DNA of 64,000 nt from Lepidodermella squamata (GCA_047495785.1 JBLDXI010000038.1:620001-684000), one strand, 5' to 3'; shown: positions 40,483-53,504, counted from the first letter of the stretch. Notes: generated from the sequence alone by a model not told the origin. Program-made: numbers and translations.

Positions 40483-42758
40483 ATGCAGCCATTTTGCGAC
40501 TTTTCGCTATTTATTCTTTTGGTCTGTTGCGTTAATGCTATCAGCGCAGAACTATTTACATCGGTCGACCAGATGAGAGCAGTTATTCACGCTCAGCAGA
40601 GAATTCTCGAAATCGTCAAAAATTTCGCGGCAGAAGATCGACAGCGCCTTGAAAATATCAAAACGTGAGTCATTGTTCTTGTTGTCCTTTTGTATCATGC
40701 TAAATCTTCTAGGTTGGTCGGAACGTTCGAAGAGCAGGGCAGCATCACACCCGAGCAACAATTTTCCGATTTCACTTCAAATCCGATTAGCGTGTTTAAG
40801 GCGATCAAAAGCTACAGCTTCGATGGCTTGAGAGAATCGATTAGTAATAAAGCGGCACATGATGGTAAGACTGGAGCCGATTATTGTGAAATATTCTTTA
40901 AAGAAACTCAATTCAGCTTTGATGGTTCAAATACAGAAGTATCTAGACGTTTTACCGAACCAGGAAGATTATGATGGCTCGCTGATTGGGCTTCTGCGCC
41001 TTCAAGAAACATACAACGTCTCAATTCGCTCATTTGTTGATGGCAATGTGGATAAATCACTTTCCAATCGTTCCAGCCTCGTGTCCCCAAAACTCTCTGC
41101 TAGCGATTGTTTCGATCTTGGTACTTACGCTTACGAGAGAAAAAGCTATAGTATTGCAGCCGAATGGTTAGCCGAATCAATACGCCTGTAATATTTCCGC
41201 TTGCTTTTATTTACTCGAAATATTGTAATTTCAACCCAGATCCACGTTGGAAAAAGTGCCGACTATCAATCGATACGAGGCTTTGGGATATCTTTAATTT
41301 GCCAATTACAAACTTGGGAAACTAGAAGTCGCTTTGGCTCAGAGCATCGAGCTGCAGAAAAATGGTTCTAAATAATAGGCTAACAGTTCGAAACTTTCAA
41401 TAAAATCTGTTACGATTTTTGCAGTGCCCAATCACCCCTACGCAAGTCGAAATGTCATGCTCTACAAGAAAATGTTGGCAAAAATAAATAGACGCGGTGA
41501 AACTGGGGAGGAAAATGATACGCCTTTCGAGATTGAGGACCACCAAATTACGAACTTCAATGAAATCACAAAACGGCTATGCCGCATGGAAAAAGTTAAG
41601 GTTTGGATTTTATTAAAATTGCTCGCTGTCAATCTGGGACAAATTTCCAATAAATTTGTCTGTTTTGCACTGGGATTGCCCCTAGAGGTTGCAAAATTGG
41701 CGATCATTCAGGGAAAACGAAACGTCTGTGCTTTTGAATAATTGATGTTTTGAAATATTTATCAGCCAGTGGAAGATGAGCGCAAGTTGTACTGCGATTA
41801 TGCTCGAAACAACGATCCACGCCTACTCATAGCGCCACTGAAGCGTGAAACTGTCCACCTGGATCCTTGGATTGTTCTCTACCACGACGTGATGAGCGAT
41901 GAGGAGATTGAATTTTTCAAAGAAGAAGCCTTGCCATACGTTGGTAGATTGAAATGGTGCAACGTTGTGCTGAACGCTTCATTTTTACAGCTCGCTCGGG
42001 CTACCACCAAAAACCAGCTAACAGGCGCTTCAGAAATAGCTGACTATCGAATAACTAAGACGTAAATTAATTGTTTGATTTCTGGCTTTCATGGCTGCAG
42101 TATTTTTTTATATAGAACGTGGCTTTACAACGACACTGATTCCTACTTTACACCCCGGTTGTTGAATCGAATCTCGGCCATGTTGCAGCTATCGTTGGAA
42201 AACTCGGAAGCTTTCCAAGTAGCCAACTATGGCATTGGCGGATTTTACGCAGAGCACTTGGATTTTTCGGATGATGATAGGGTCGATCTGGATTTCGGAG
42301 CAGACCAAGGCAATCGCATTGCTACGCTGCTTTTTTACGTAACGTGATGGCTTGAAATTAGAGCAAATTTATAATTAGGCTTCGTTATTTCTCAGATGAC
42401 CGATGTTGAGGCTGGCGGTGGTACCATTTTTCCGCAGCTTGGAATTTCAATCGCACCCAAAAAGGGATCGGCCGCGGTTTGGTACAACTTGTTTAGAGAC
42501 GATCGTGGTGACAGGTGGCTAATTCATGCAGCGTGCCCAGTTCTGTTCGGAAGAAAATGGGGTATAATTACCTAATTATCCTGTATTATCCTATCTTTTT
42601 TTTTAAATTCGTATCCAGTTATGAACAAGTGGTACCACGCCAGGGGTAACGAACTGTGGCACAGATGCGGGATGGATGCAGATGAGAGATTCACTCGAGA
42701 TTATCTTGAAAACGGCGAAGTAACCTATCAGCGTGCGCGTGGTCGTTTCCAATTTTAA
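40483..42758 (+). pseudogene. Prolyl 4-hydroxylase alpha with nonsense codon (P4H-3)
   Basis: Start at 40483 gives a good signal peptide (MQPFCDFSLFILLVCC) rather than the in-frame ATG at 40432. Same exon plan as P4H-2. Domains: ELFTSVDQMRAV, YDGSLIGLLRLQETYNV, KLYCDYARNNDPRLLIAPLK, and the dioxygenase core with HLD in GGFYAEHLDFS and HAACPVLFGRKW. In the exon starting 41240 the codon between GYL and FANYKLGK is TAA (41295-41297), where P4H-2 has Gln. Everything after is intact, so this is a young nonsense allele or a sequence error. Confidence 0.85.
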
Positions 42759-42846
42759 TCGTGTCTGAACTTTTTCGATGCGATGTCCGGTTAAATTATT
42801 TATGAAGCTGAATCTTTCTATCATTTTGTCTCTTTTTTAGCATTAT

Positions 42847-45070
42847 ATGGTAAAAATGAGTAGTTATTTGATAATCTCATTATTGTGCTTGTTCGGCTCG
42901 GCGATGAGCTCTGAATTATTCACGTCCATGGATGCTTTTCGAGGCATATTTTCTGCTCAAAAAGGAATGGCTAAAGAACTTCGGGAGTTCATTGCGACTG
43001 AAGAACTTCGACTGGCCAAGTTGGAAAGGTTAATTCGAAATTATTCCAATCGAGATGATTGCATTGAAATTATCGAAACAAAGGCATATAGCAGAACTTG
43101 AAGCCGAGTCTATGATCTCCGACGACAAGCTGCTCGACTTTTTGGCAGATCCTGTCAACGTTTTCAAACTTGTCAAGCGCCACCGCCGCGATCAACTCGA
43201 TTATTTAATGCTCATGCCAAACATGCTGACTGTGGAAGGTACCTTTATTGCCTAGAAAAGCTAAGATATTTTGGTTAAACGTGATGGTTTTAGACACTTT
43301 GGAGAAACTGAAGCCGTATGAAAAGCAACTGCCAACTGCGGAGGACTTGACGGGCTCTACTGTGGCGTTGTTTCGCCTTCAAGATACTTACCTGATCAGC
43401 CCGGCCGACTTCGCTGATGGCCGCCTACCTGGCCTCAAAACTAACAGCAGCAAACTTTCAGTAAAGGACTGCTTTGATATTGGCGTTCTTGCCTATTCAA
43501 ACAACGATCATCATCATTCGGTCATGTGGATGGAGGAGGCACTAAATCGGCTGAACCGTGAACCTTACTCTGCGAACCTTCGCCGAGCTACCATACTGGA
43601 CTACATGGCCTTTTCTCATTACAAGGTTTGAACTCTTAATAGACTGAAAGAAATTTCGCGACATTTAGAAATTATTGCCAGCTTGGGAACTTGGAAAAAG
43701 CAATCGAACGGACAAGAGAGCTGTTGGATCTCGAACCTGAGAACACGCGAGCGGCTGCTAACCTTGCAGATTATTTGCGATTAGCTGAACCTGAGAACAA
43801 AGAAGAAGCGGAAAAACTGAAGGTAGACGCAGCAGAGGCTCAGTTGTTGACACCCCATGGCGTTGATCGCGACTATACAATCTCCGAATTTGAAGCTCTT
43901 TGCCGTGGAGAGCAGATAATGGTTCGAAAACTTCTTCGTGCGAAATTTGTTTCAATTCTATCTTCAACAACAGAAAGTTCATGAAGCCCATAAACTATCC
44001 TGCGATTATGCGACAAACAATGACCCGCGACTTTTAATCGGGCCAATCAAAAGGGAGACAATCAGCATAAAGCCGTGGGTATTTGTTTACTACGACGTGA
44101 TTACTGACCGAGAAATTGAGGCGCTGGTTACTATCGCTCGTCCCAAGGTTTGTCGCAATTAAATATCATCAATCTCGGTCTCAATAAATTTTCTTCTTCA
44201 GATGGAACGAGCTGGTGTTTTTGGCCAGGGTGGAAAGGACTACAGGGTGACTCAAATGTGAGTGGAAACTTAAGGTTGATTTATATTTCCTAACTCGCGA
44301 GGTTCCAGAGCTTGGGTCAGCGACGATGAAGCTAGGGATAACTTCAATGATACCCTGAAAAATCTGTACTCTCGCATCAACGCAATCACGCAACTTAACC
44401 AAGACGCAGGCGAAAGTTTCCAAGTTGCCAACTATGGTAAAATAAACATTTTGGTTTCCTTCGAGGTTGCTAAAATTCTATGCTCTGAACAGGAATCGGT
44501 GGCCACTACGTTCCTCATTACGACTACGCGGTAATTTTTTAATTTGACTTGGTTGACTCGATCTAATTGTGGAAACAGCGATCTTTTGATGCGTCTGGCT
44601 GGGGTCCTGAAATCGGAAATCGCATCGGCACCTTGCTGTTTTACGTTAGTTTTTGCTCGCCGTTACTGAATGATCTTGTTGAATCGTAAGATTTCCAGAT
44701 GACAGACGTGCCCGCTGGCGGTGGAACTGTATTTCCGTATGTTGGGGTCAAGGTTAACGCGGTCAAAGGCTCGGCGGTGATGTGGTATAATCTGCTGAAA
44801 TCAGGCGAGGTCGACGAAGAAACGTTGCATGGCGCTTGCCCGATTTTAGTCGGCAACAAATGGGGTATAAAATCAAACGTAAGGCATTGGTGAATAGTAA
44901 ATTACTCTGTTTCAATATCAGTGGTGACACGATGGTTTCACGAACGCTCGAATGAACTGTGGCATCCGTGCGGTTTGAATGAAAACGATCGATTTTCAAT
45001 CAATGACATGCAGGAACCTTCGTCGCTTACCTACCAACGATCAATTGAACGCCTTCGCCCGATTTGGTGA
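42847..45070 (+). CDS. Prolyl 4-hydroxylase alpha subunit (P4H-4)
   Basis: At least eleven short exons with consistent phases. Signal peptide ends near SAMS, then ELFTSMDAFRGIFSAQKGMA. The peptide-binding region has LTGSTVALFRLQDTYLISP and HHHSVMWMEEALNRL. The dioxygenase domain has HYD in GGHYVPHYDYA, the distal His in LHGACPILVGNKW (Lys kept) and ends RLRPIW at 45070. No stop or frameshift found. Closest in its peptide-binding region to P4H-1. ER collagen hydroxylase. AATAAA lies near 45160. Confidence 0.9.
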
Positions 45071-45425
45071 ATCTACGATGAAACGCACATGAAATACTAT
45101 TTATTTGTGATGATTTTTGAATTATTTTGGAGGCGATCAATCGAATGTCACGTTCCCAATAAAGCTCGGTCGAGAAATAGCATTCCCAGCGCATCATATA
45201 GTATAAGTAATCGACTCTCTGACGTCAAACCGATAAAACATTTCATGTTATTGCGTTGAATGTCAAACAATCATCGGTAAACAAATGAGCGGAAGTAAAA
45301 ACGAACGCTGGTATGCCTCATACGTTTTGAAATACAGAGATGCGAAATGCTTGTGAGCAGACGAAGAGCATCCTCCTTATTATTTTTTAAATTGAACTGC
45401 AAAATGCGTTTGACGTACATCATCT

Positions 45426-46646
45426 ATGTACACTGTTTTCTTCACGACAGCTTTTACTTCAGCACAGATCGATGATCGCTCAACTGACAACAATAAGACA
45501 GTATTTCAAAGGTTGCAAACGAAATTTTTCGAATTGTGCCCAGCAGCGAGTTCGAAGTATCTCCCTATCGAGACATCTCATTTCAACCGCCTTCAAGGCT
45601 TCAACACGTCTCTCAGCGTAAACGTATCAGGGCTGCTCTACCGTTTCGTCGAGATCAGCGATGTTGACAGGCGGATTTCAGTTATAGCCGTTATTGAATA
45701 CTCATGGAATTACCCATGCCAGGAATTCACTTGCGACGAGTTATTGCCAGGGACCGATCGCCTTCTCTGCAATGGGCCATCTTTCCATTTTACCGCTTCT
45801 CCCGCTGAAATTTGGACACCTTATCTTGTTCATATTAATGCTTACGAAAGATCGCGTCTCACCGGTGACGAGTTGATATCTATGCCGATTTGGGTGGATC
45901 CGCTACACCTTCGAGCGACATTTTTTTACTTCGATAGATTCGACTCTATTTGCAAAGGCTTCGAATACAGCAGATTCCCGTTTGACCACCTTGTTTGCTC
46001 TATTGCGTTTGAAGCTGAAGACAACATGGTAGTTTACAAACTTGAGCAGTTCAAAATTGATATAGGTCGGGCAGGAAATAATTACATCAAAGATATCGAA
46101 GTTTGGTCCTTGATGAAGCTTACTACGGCAGAGAGTGGCATCGAAAGCCCGTCGGGTAGTGGGAAATTTGTTAGCCGGATACTTCTTACTATGCATTATC
46201 GCCGTAAACCCGACTTTTACATCTGCAACATCTTTCTACCGACAATTTCGCTTTTCGTGATTCAACTCGCAGCTCTTCTTGTGGGTGCAGATAGTTTGGA
46301 TCGGCCGAATTTGAGCATGACGGTATTGTTGGCCTACTCTGTAATATTATCCATGATCTACGATTCGATCCCGATGACCGCCGAGCCTGTTTATGTGGTC
46401 TACATGGTGGTGACGAAATTCGTCTGCGGAGCGGTTATAACCGTATACACAATATTTGCTTGTCAACTTGCAAAATTTTACGACAGTCAAGTCAGAATCG
46501 TTGTTAGTTGTATTTCATTCTATTGGGAATTGCCGATGCCTAAATTGCTGGACTTGTTGGTCGCCTTGTTCTGTGGAATCACTGTTTTAGTCTCTGACAT
46601 TGTTTATATTTGCCTTATGACTTCAGGAACTACGTCAGTAAATTGA
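45426..46646 (+). CDS. Cys-loop ligand-gated ion channel subunit, intronless (LGIC-1)
   Basis: 406 residues in one exon. A weak signal peptide is followed by an extracellular domain with FPFD in the Cys loop CKGFEYSRFPFDHLVC. That loop has 14 residues between cysteines, not the usual 13. Four membrane segments: ICNIFLPTISLFVIQLAALL (M1), MTVLLAYSVILSMIYDSIP (M2, pore), VVTKFVCGAVITVYTIFACQ (M3) and LLDLLVALFCGITVLVSDIV (M4). The M3-M4 loop is only about 30 residues. No adjacent Cys pair in loop C, so not a typical acetylcholine-binding alpha subunit. Ligand unknown. AATAAA near 46763. Confidence 0.9.
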   Translation: MYTVFFTTAFTSAQIDDRSTDNNKTVFQRLQTKFFELCPAASSKYLPIETSHFNRLQGFNTSLSVNVSGLLYRFVEISDVDRRISVIAVIEYSWNYPCQEFTCDELLPGTDRLLCNGPSFHFTASPAEIWTPYLVHINAYERSRLTGDELISMPIWVDPLHLRATFFYFDRFDSICKGFEYSRFPFDHLVCSIAFEAEDNMVVYKLEQFKIDIGRAGNNYIKDIEVWSLMKLTTAESGIESPSGSGKFVSRILLTMHYRRKPDFYICNIFLPTISLFVIQLAALLVGADSLDRPNLSMTVLLAYSVILSMIYDSIPMTAEPVYVVYMVVTKFVCGAVITVYTIFACQLAKFYDSQVRIVVSCISFYWELPMPKLLDLLVALFCGITVLVSDIVYICLMTSGTTSVN

Positions 46647-47075
46647 TGAGATCTTGAAGGGAATAACGTTATTTCTCTCAAGGATGTTATCGCACGAGAT
46701 TTGAGCTTCTTCTTAAAGCTGTAGTTTTTTATTGAAAATGGTCAAATACTTATAATTGATCCAATAAAAAATTACTTTAAACTGTAATTAATGAGGCGTG
46801 ATTGTTATTAATAAATTGTTCCCATACAACCTAATATGCAAACATTCGAAGGAAAACTAATCGATAGAACGCATTGTCAAAAATTAAAACCAAAGAGAAA
46901 TACAGCGTTGGGGTAAGGTGCTGTATCATCCCATGCAAACAAAATTCAAATCACTCATCCCGGCAAAGGATAGATTTTTACCCACCGCTAAAGCTGGCTG
47001 AATGTTGATAAAAGAATCACGCCTGGCAGGTATCGCCTTTACATGTAATAACACTCACTTCCTATTCCAGTTGAA
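46647..47075. other. LGIC intergenic region
   Basis: 3' flank of LGIC-1 and 5' flank of LGIC-2; AT-rich, no other feature. Confidence 0.5.
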
Positions 47076-48410
47076 ATGACTCAAATCTCGGTGTATTTTT
47101 TAGCAATTTCGGCGTTCACTTTTATTTCTCTCGACGTGGCCAGATCAGACAATGCTACAAGCTTCATTGAAAGATTAAGCAGCAGCTTCTACGATTTATG
47201 CCCAGCAGCAAGTTCAAGTTACCTTCCGATAGAAACGTTGCGTTACAATAAATTGATCGGAAATGACGCTCTACTTAACGTCACGGTTCAAGTTTTGCTG
47301 TACAACTTTATCGAAATCAGCGATGTCGAACGGCGTTTGTCGGTTACCGCGGAAATGCGATATTATTGGGACTTTCCTTGTCCCTCAATCACATGCGAGC
47401 AACTCCTAATACGCGATGACGACAGAGTAGTTTGCAATCACTCCGAACTTCATTTCACAGCGACTGCGTCCAACGTATGGCGCCCCTCATTAGTCCAAAT
47501 CAATCCGTACGATAGAGCCCGCCCAACAAGTGATGAGCTAGCAGCAATACCTGTCTGGGTCTACCCTTTCGTTATGTCAGGTATAAACAATTTATTAAAT
47601 TATATTACTATTGATTTATTACTTTCCATGCCAGGCTTTTGGCTGCAGTTTCAACGCTTCGACTCTTCATGCAAGTGGTTCCAATTCCGGCACTTCCCTT
47701 TCGACAGCCTTAACTGCTCGCTGTCGTTTGATTCTGACGATTCGATGGTCAACTATTACGCTGACACGTTTCAAATCGATGCAACTCGTGATGGTAACAA
47801 CTTTTTGAAGGACGTCGAGGTTTGGCGTTTGGTTAGTCTCAAGGTTATATCTTCTCATGTGCAACCAAGTGGAACCAAAGTTTCCTACAGCCGAATCTAT
47901 TTCACGACAATATTTCAAAGGAAACCAAATTTCTATGTTTGCAACATATTTTTACCGACAATGGCGCTATTTCTCGTTCAGCTCATAGCCCTCTTTGTTG
48001 ATCCTGGCAGCTTAGATAGGCCGAATTTGAGTATATATCTTTATATATTTAATTATTTATTCATTTAGTTTCTCTACGTCTCTATAGGTATGGCTGTCGT
48101 TCTGGCATATGCCGTGACCCTGGAATTCATCTACCAGCTGATTCCAATGACTGCTGAACCAGTTTATCTTGTATTCATGGTTGTGACCAAATTTATTGTC
48201 GGCCTTCTCATAACGATCTACATGCTTGTTGCATGCCAAGTTGCTAAAACGCTAACCGAAAAACGAGTCATCATACAGGTGAAAAGACTCGAAATATCAT
48301 GGGACATTGCCTTAGTTAGACTCTGGGACTTTGCCGTTGCATTTTTTTCCGGAACAACGGTCGTTATTTCCGATATCGTTTATTTTTATTTAATGGTCTA
48401 TAACAAATAG
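47076..48410 (+). CDS. Cys-loop ligand-gated ion channel subunit (LGIC-2)
   Basis: Exons 47076-47580, 47635-48030 and 48088-48410 give 407 residues. Clear signal peptide (VYFLAISAFTFISLDVARS). Close paralogue of LGIC-1: LCPAASSSYLPIETLRYN, Cys loop CKWFQFRHFPFDSLNC (again 14 residues between Cys), M1 CNIFLPTMALFLVQLIALFV, M2 to M4 as in LGIC-1, short M3-M4 loop. The pair is a tandem duplication 430 bp apart. LGIC-1 lacks both introns. AATAAA near 48465. Confidence 0.9.
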
Positions 48411-49546
48411 GCACTAATACCTAGACTTCAACCACCAGAAGCCTTATTTCATGTTACTGTTTCAAAAAATAAAAGCTAATCCTCAATGCCTTATGCTCGC
48501 AGATACTTGGGCTAATAGGCTTTCAGCTGCTTTCAGAACTCAAAACCGACTGAGGGCATGAGACGTATCTACGTCACATGACTGAGGGCTGTCTTGCCGG
48601 CAGCGGGAGACTCCCGGTTAGAACATGATAGATTGTTCTATGGAATTCAGCCGGAACCCTTGCCGCTCCATGGCGCGTGCCCCATGATTCTCCGTCTCAG
48701 CATCAAGAGGGTTCCCGAAGATGCATAAGAATATGCATATGTTCCTGGCTGGGTTCATTCGGTTTTAGCGTTCAATGTCAATTTTAAATAACTTGAACTT
48801 GAACCAAGCGTCATCACGTTTCTTTATGTCTGTCTTTAACGTTCAGAAACTGAAAACCAGAAATGTTAAAACTTCAGAGCAGAAATCCCAAATTCGACCG
48901 CTGCGACCTCGGCCCCCGTGATGCATGTGCTGCAGCAGTTTTTTTGCACGCAACTCAAGAAATTTGCATTGTTGAGCCAATGATTAGTTTCATGATTTCA
49001 TGCTAGAAGCATGTGATCGCAGAAACTGATTCTAAATGCGGGCGTGCATGGTGTTCTCGTCGTTTCCCAGGTGCTTTGTTAGCATAAACACCAGAGGTTG
49101 AGGAATCACGTCGTCAAGGAAAAGCTCACAGGTAAACCAACAAATGCGATTTCCACACTCAGGTTGTCGAGACTAATTAAACGGTATCAAACTTAAGGCA
49201 TGAGACACCGCGGCTTCGAAGCTCCAATATTATTTCCTTCGAAAAAATGAGCTAGAAGCGTGAATATTCACACTTTTATATAGAGCAAAAATCAGCAAGT
49301 TGGACTTTGCACCTCATTAATAAAATAAAATAATTTCTGATGTTCTGCGAGCCCTATGGTACGTCTCATGGCAAAGTAGGAAAAACCCAAAAAAATGGCC
49401 GAATTTAGGGCGCGAGATGCTCCAATGAGACAAAAAAAATCTGAAAAAAGCAAAGTGTTTTGCTTAGCTTTGACTAAAAGCTAAATTAAATCAAAGCAAA
49501 TCGGCATCACTGGATACATCACACTTCGATTGAGCTTAGGCGTTTT
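48411..49546. other. No gene recognised
   Basis: Intergenic sequence with palindromic-looking patches (CTTGCCGGCAGCGGGAGACTC near 48592) but no ORF, RNA gene or clear repeat boundary. Confidence 0.45.
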
Positions 49547-49860
49547 CTAAGCATCACGACGCTGGCTGCGATCGAGTAGCCGAAGACCTAGATTAGGGAG
49601 TCGTCGGTCGGCGAAGGTGCCTTTCGCGACAGTCCTGGTAGCATCTTGCGGCGAGGAGCCTTTTGGCTGGATATCCATGGCATAAAAATAAACAGTAAAG
49701 GATAAGGGCGACCCCTGCGGGACGCCGCAAAAATGTCCCTTTTGCACTTGACTACTACTAGCTTTAGTCGCAGGCCGTCGTGCCATATAACATCAAACGC
49801 AGCCTTCAAGTCCAAGAGAATAGCGACCAGCTTCTGTCGTTTGGATATCGGCAGATTACT
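49547..49860 (-). pseudogene. Non-LTR retrotransposon RT fragment
   Basis: Minus strand reads MDLKAAFDVIWHDGLRLKL in one frame and KGHFCGVPQGSPLSFTVYF in another. These are the palm motif A and the GxPQGSPLSP motif of Jockey-type reverse transcriptases. The two pieces are frameshifted and close together; a short, dead fragment. Confidence 0.75.
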
Positions 49861-49966
49861 GTTTGATGATCATTTTTGAGGTGAACACCACGTCCTCGAC
49901 GTATTATTGACCAGTTGACCTCAATTACTTCTTCAACTCTCAAATCGTTCGAGAAATTAGTACAAA

Positions 49967-51710
49967 TCACAGCCCTACGGGGTCGGCGATGCCGTAGGCG
50001 TTCTTCGCCGCGTCATACCAAATGACTGCGTAAGGCCCGTCGTAGCGCGGGTCGAGCTTGGCGCGGAATTGGTCAATGCGTTCCACGCCGACGTAGTCGC
50101 CAGGCGCGAATGTGTGATGGTTGGCGCGGGCTTCGTTGATGCGGCGGCGTCGTTCTTGAGCCGCGTCAAGTCCTAAGCGCACGACGCGGTGGAGTTCGTG
50201 CAGGCGCTTTGATCGGACCTCGGCTTGCATTGCCACGTTGCCGTCGGGGCGAGCTACGCCGGCATGCGGGCCAGCCATGAATCTGATGGTGGTCTTGGGC
50301 GGCATGGCGAACACGGCCTCGTGCGGGGAAACGCCGGTGGCTTCGTGCTGAGCCGTGCGGTAGGCGCGCATGACCTGAGGGATGCACAGGTGCCACGAGC
50401 GGCCTGTCTCCGCAACGACTGCGTGCAGCATGTCGGCGATCGTACGATGGGCGCGTTCTAAAACTGAATTGCCCCGCGGGTTGTAGGCGGTGGTGCGGCG
50501 TTTTCGGATGCCGAGGGCAGCGCAGAAGGCGCGCATCATAGCCCCGTCGACGTTTGTGCCCTGGTCTGACAGCAGTTCATCCGGCAACTCGAACTCGTGG
50601 AAGATTCGCACGAGCGCGTCGATAATAGTAGGCGCCTTAGTCGAGCGTAGCGGGACGGCGAAGGCAAATTTCGTAAACGCGTCTATTACCGTCAAAATCC
50701 AGCGATGGTTCTGCGACGAGGGCGGTAGCGGGCCAACCAGGTCGATAGCCATCAACGACCACGGCTCGTTGGGACCACGGATGGGGCGCAACGGCTGCGT
50801 TGATGGCTGGTTGGAGGCTTTGCGCCTCGCGCAGATGAGGCAACGGCGGCAATAGTCGCGAACAGCCGAAAATTGGCCGACGAAGTAGAAGTAGTCGCGA
50901 CACCGGGCCAGGGTCTTGTTTCGGCCACAGTGCGCGACAGTCGGACAGTTATGAGCGGCGGCGAGAACGTCCGGTTGTAGTGCGGACGGGCAGATGACGC
51001 ATAACCGCGGCAGGTCACGATCCCGAACGGTGATGTAAAAAACGCCAAAGTCGTCAGTTGACACGTCGTGTAGTTGCTTGGCTAGTACCTTTCCCTGCCA
51101 CGAGAGTGCAGACAAATCGAGCGGGTGTTCGCGCGAGTTTTCGTGGTGGCGGATGACCGGGCCGTAGTTAGGATCGCTGAGCTGAGCGCGACGGAGGTCG
51201 GCTGGCACGAGGCGGAGCGAGTCGGCGACTGCCAGCGAGGCGTAGGTGTGGGAAGGCAACGGCAAACGGCAGCGATGCGTAATCAGCACAGGCGCGGGTG
51301 ACGGTCGCACTTTAAAGGCGGAATGACATCACCAAGGATGTTGAAGCACAGCGGCGGAGAGGTGAAAACAGCCGGCGCGTGCAGCGACTCGTCATCAGGC
51401 ATCTTGCGCGATAGGCCATCAGCATAATTGAGACGACCCGGTCGGTGGACGATAGTAAAGTCCAGCCCCGACAGCTTTTCAATGTATCCAAAGAGGCGCT
51501 TGGAGGGAGTCTTCATCGAATTAAGCCACAGGAGTGCTCGGCAGTCGGTCTCAATGACAAATGGCTGCCCGAGCAACATCTCCCAGTTCTTTTCGCAGCC
51601 GAAGACTATCGCAAGGCACTCCTTGTCCAGCGAGCTGTAATTGCGTTCGGCCGGAGTCAGCAGGCGGCGGCATTGCGACGACTCTTTGTTGAATCAGGCC
51701 ATAAATGTGT
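49967..51710 (-). pseudogene. Ty3/gypsy pol fragment: RNase H tail and integrase
   Basis: From about 51710 the minus strand reads the end of the RT/RNase H region (LTPAERNYSSLDKECLAIV, then FTIVHRPGRLNYADGLSR). After a frameshift near 51290-51310 it reads integrase (447 codons to 49967): an HHCC finger (AHNCPTVAHCGRNKT with YCRRCLIC) and a DDE core (MAIDLVGPLP, LLSDQGTN, NSVLERAHRT), then DPRYDGPYAVI. Upstream RT, protease, gag and LTRs are absent. The GC-rich composition contrasts with the AT-rich surroundings. Confidence 0.88.
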
Positions 51711-51839
51711 GAAAATAAATTGAAAAAGTTATTCATCCTGATTAAATATATTTGACCTCGAGTGCCATCAAATGGGCGCGTCCAGAGAGAATGGGGCTTT
51801 TGCCATATAATAGGGCGCCATTATTTGCTTATTTTTATA

Positions 51840-52283
51840 GCGAAAAAACGTCATTACGGTCGCAGTATAAAATTATCCGGAATTGAAAAATTAAATTTTA
51901 AAAAATTCCTTGGTTTGTTTTTTATCTCATTTTTAACCGCAAAAAACGATATGAGCTACGAACGTGATGTTTTCACCGCTAGAAAGCCCGCAAAATTCTG
52001 CTCTACTAACAGTGATTTTATCATGCTAGGACGCTTTCCAGGTTGCTGCAAATTCTGCAAACTGCGAAATTTCGAAATTTTCAAGTTTTAAGGTGGACTC
52101 TGCCTGAATTTTTTGGACTTTTTTGCCCGCAATAACTCCGCAACTGTGATAGCTAGCAATTTGTGCTTAATCTCATTCGATTCCTGGTGAAATTTTGAGT
52201 ATAGTGGCGGCGTAATATTTTGCACTCAAAGAGCGGGAGCGGTTAATAATTGCGGTTGAAAAGACAAAAATGGGAGTGCGCAT
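51840..52283. repeat. Old repeat monomer, left of the non-autonomous MULE
   Basis: Shares TTGGTTTGTTTTTTATCTCA, AGCCCG..AAATTCTGC, GGACGCTTTCCAG and AAGTTTTAAGGTGGA with 54590-54940. Diverged, noncoding. Confidence 0.6.
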
Positions 52284-52291
52284 ACTAAAAT
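52284..52291. repeat. Target duplication of the non-autonomous MULE, left (ACTAAAAT)
   Basis: Identical to 54278-54285, 8 bp. Confidence 0.65.
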
Positions 52292-53504
52292 GGACTCAGC
52301 TAATATCATCGAACCTTTATTTTCTTTTCTCGTACCATTTTGACTTAAAGCGTCGGAAATACAAAAATTCCATGAAAAGTAAATTATTCCATCGGAATGA
52401 CTCATTTTGATTGATTTCATCGGAACACGCAACTACTTCATCGTAACATCAGCTTAAACCGTCGGAACTTACCTGCATTCTAACGGCAGTAATATACGCG
52501 TAGAATCTGACATTGTAGACGACGGGCTCAAAATCGGGAAATTGTGATGCCTCTTTAGACCATTTCCCGTGCAACAATAGAAAAAAACCGTCAGGTAATT
52601 CTCGCTTCACTCACGAGGGCTGATTATTCTAGGATCTAGGAGAATTTGCCTTTTTAGTATTGTTTCCATGTGTGAAACGGATAGGCTTTGCCGATGTGTC
52701 CAGTTGAGAACGAGCTCTTAAATCAAATTCATTCACCCCATTTTACTCGAAGTTGGGTGAGCATTTGAGGTGGTTTTTGGGAATTTGAGAAAGTTGATGC
52801 TGCCTTATCTTCCAATGACGGCTATGATAGATGACGCGTGTTACACGTGACGCTTTATCAATAAAGTAGTAGCAGCAGCACCCTATTTTCGAATGGCTAC
52901 GTGGAGATAGGGTAGATATAGGATAGATAGGTGAGGATAGATAGGATATATAGATTTATTGCTATCGAATACATTTTTTGCTCTGTTACGGTTAATATCA
53001 TGTTGCTAGCATGCGAAGATTAACGCGCGGACACTGTTTTGGATATTCCGACGGTCGTTAGACGTGTCTGCGTACGGTGCAGGTTGCGCGACCTACACTA
53101 TTGATCGTTCAGTTCGCATATTATCAAGCCCTGATTTAATTCCGACGGTGTTAAGACATTGCACTATTAGCGCGATCGCACGCTAACGTCTACATTACAT
53201 TACATTACATTACATTATCTTATATGCATTTAACGTCGGCATATAACTTCACCTCATGATACCTAGCCGAGGCTCGATGTTAGCCTCGCGCGTAAGTGTT
53301 GAGGGAGGACCGCGCTCACATGGCGCTATCCTGGGTCACACGACGCACCTACAGATCCCTACACCCCTTCTAGAGCGTACAGCGTACTCATGGATATGTA
53401 CTCTATCGTACCTCTAGCGTCAAGGGGCCTCGAGCATTGGTTTCACATTGTCTACTCGAGTAGCATTTTTTTGTCTCACCAGTGGATTGCTAAACCACCG
53501 TCGG

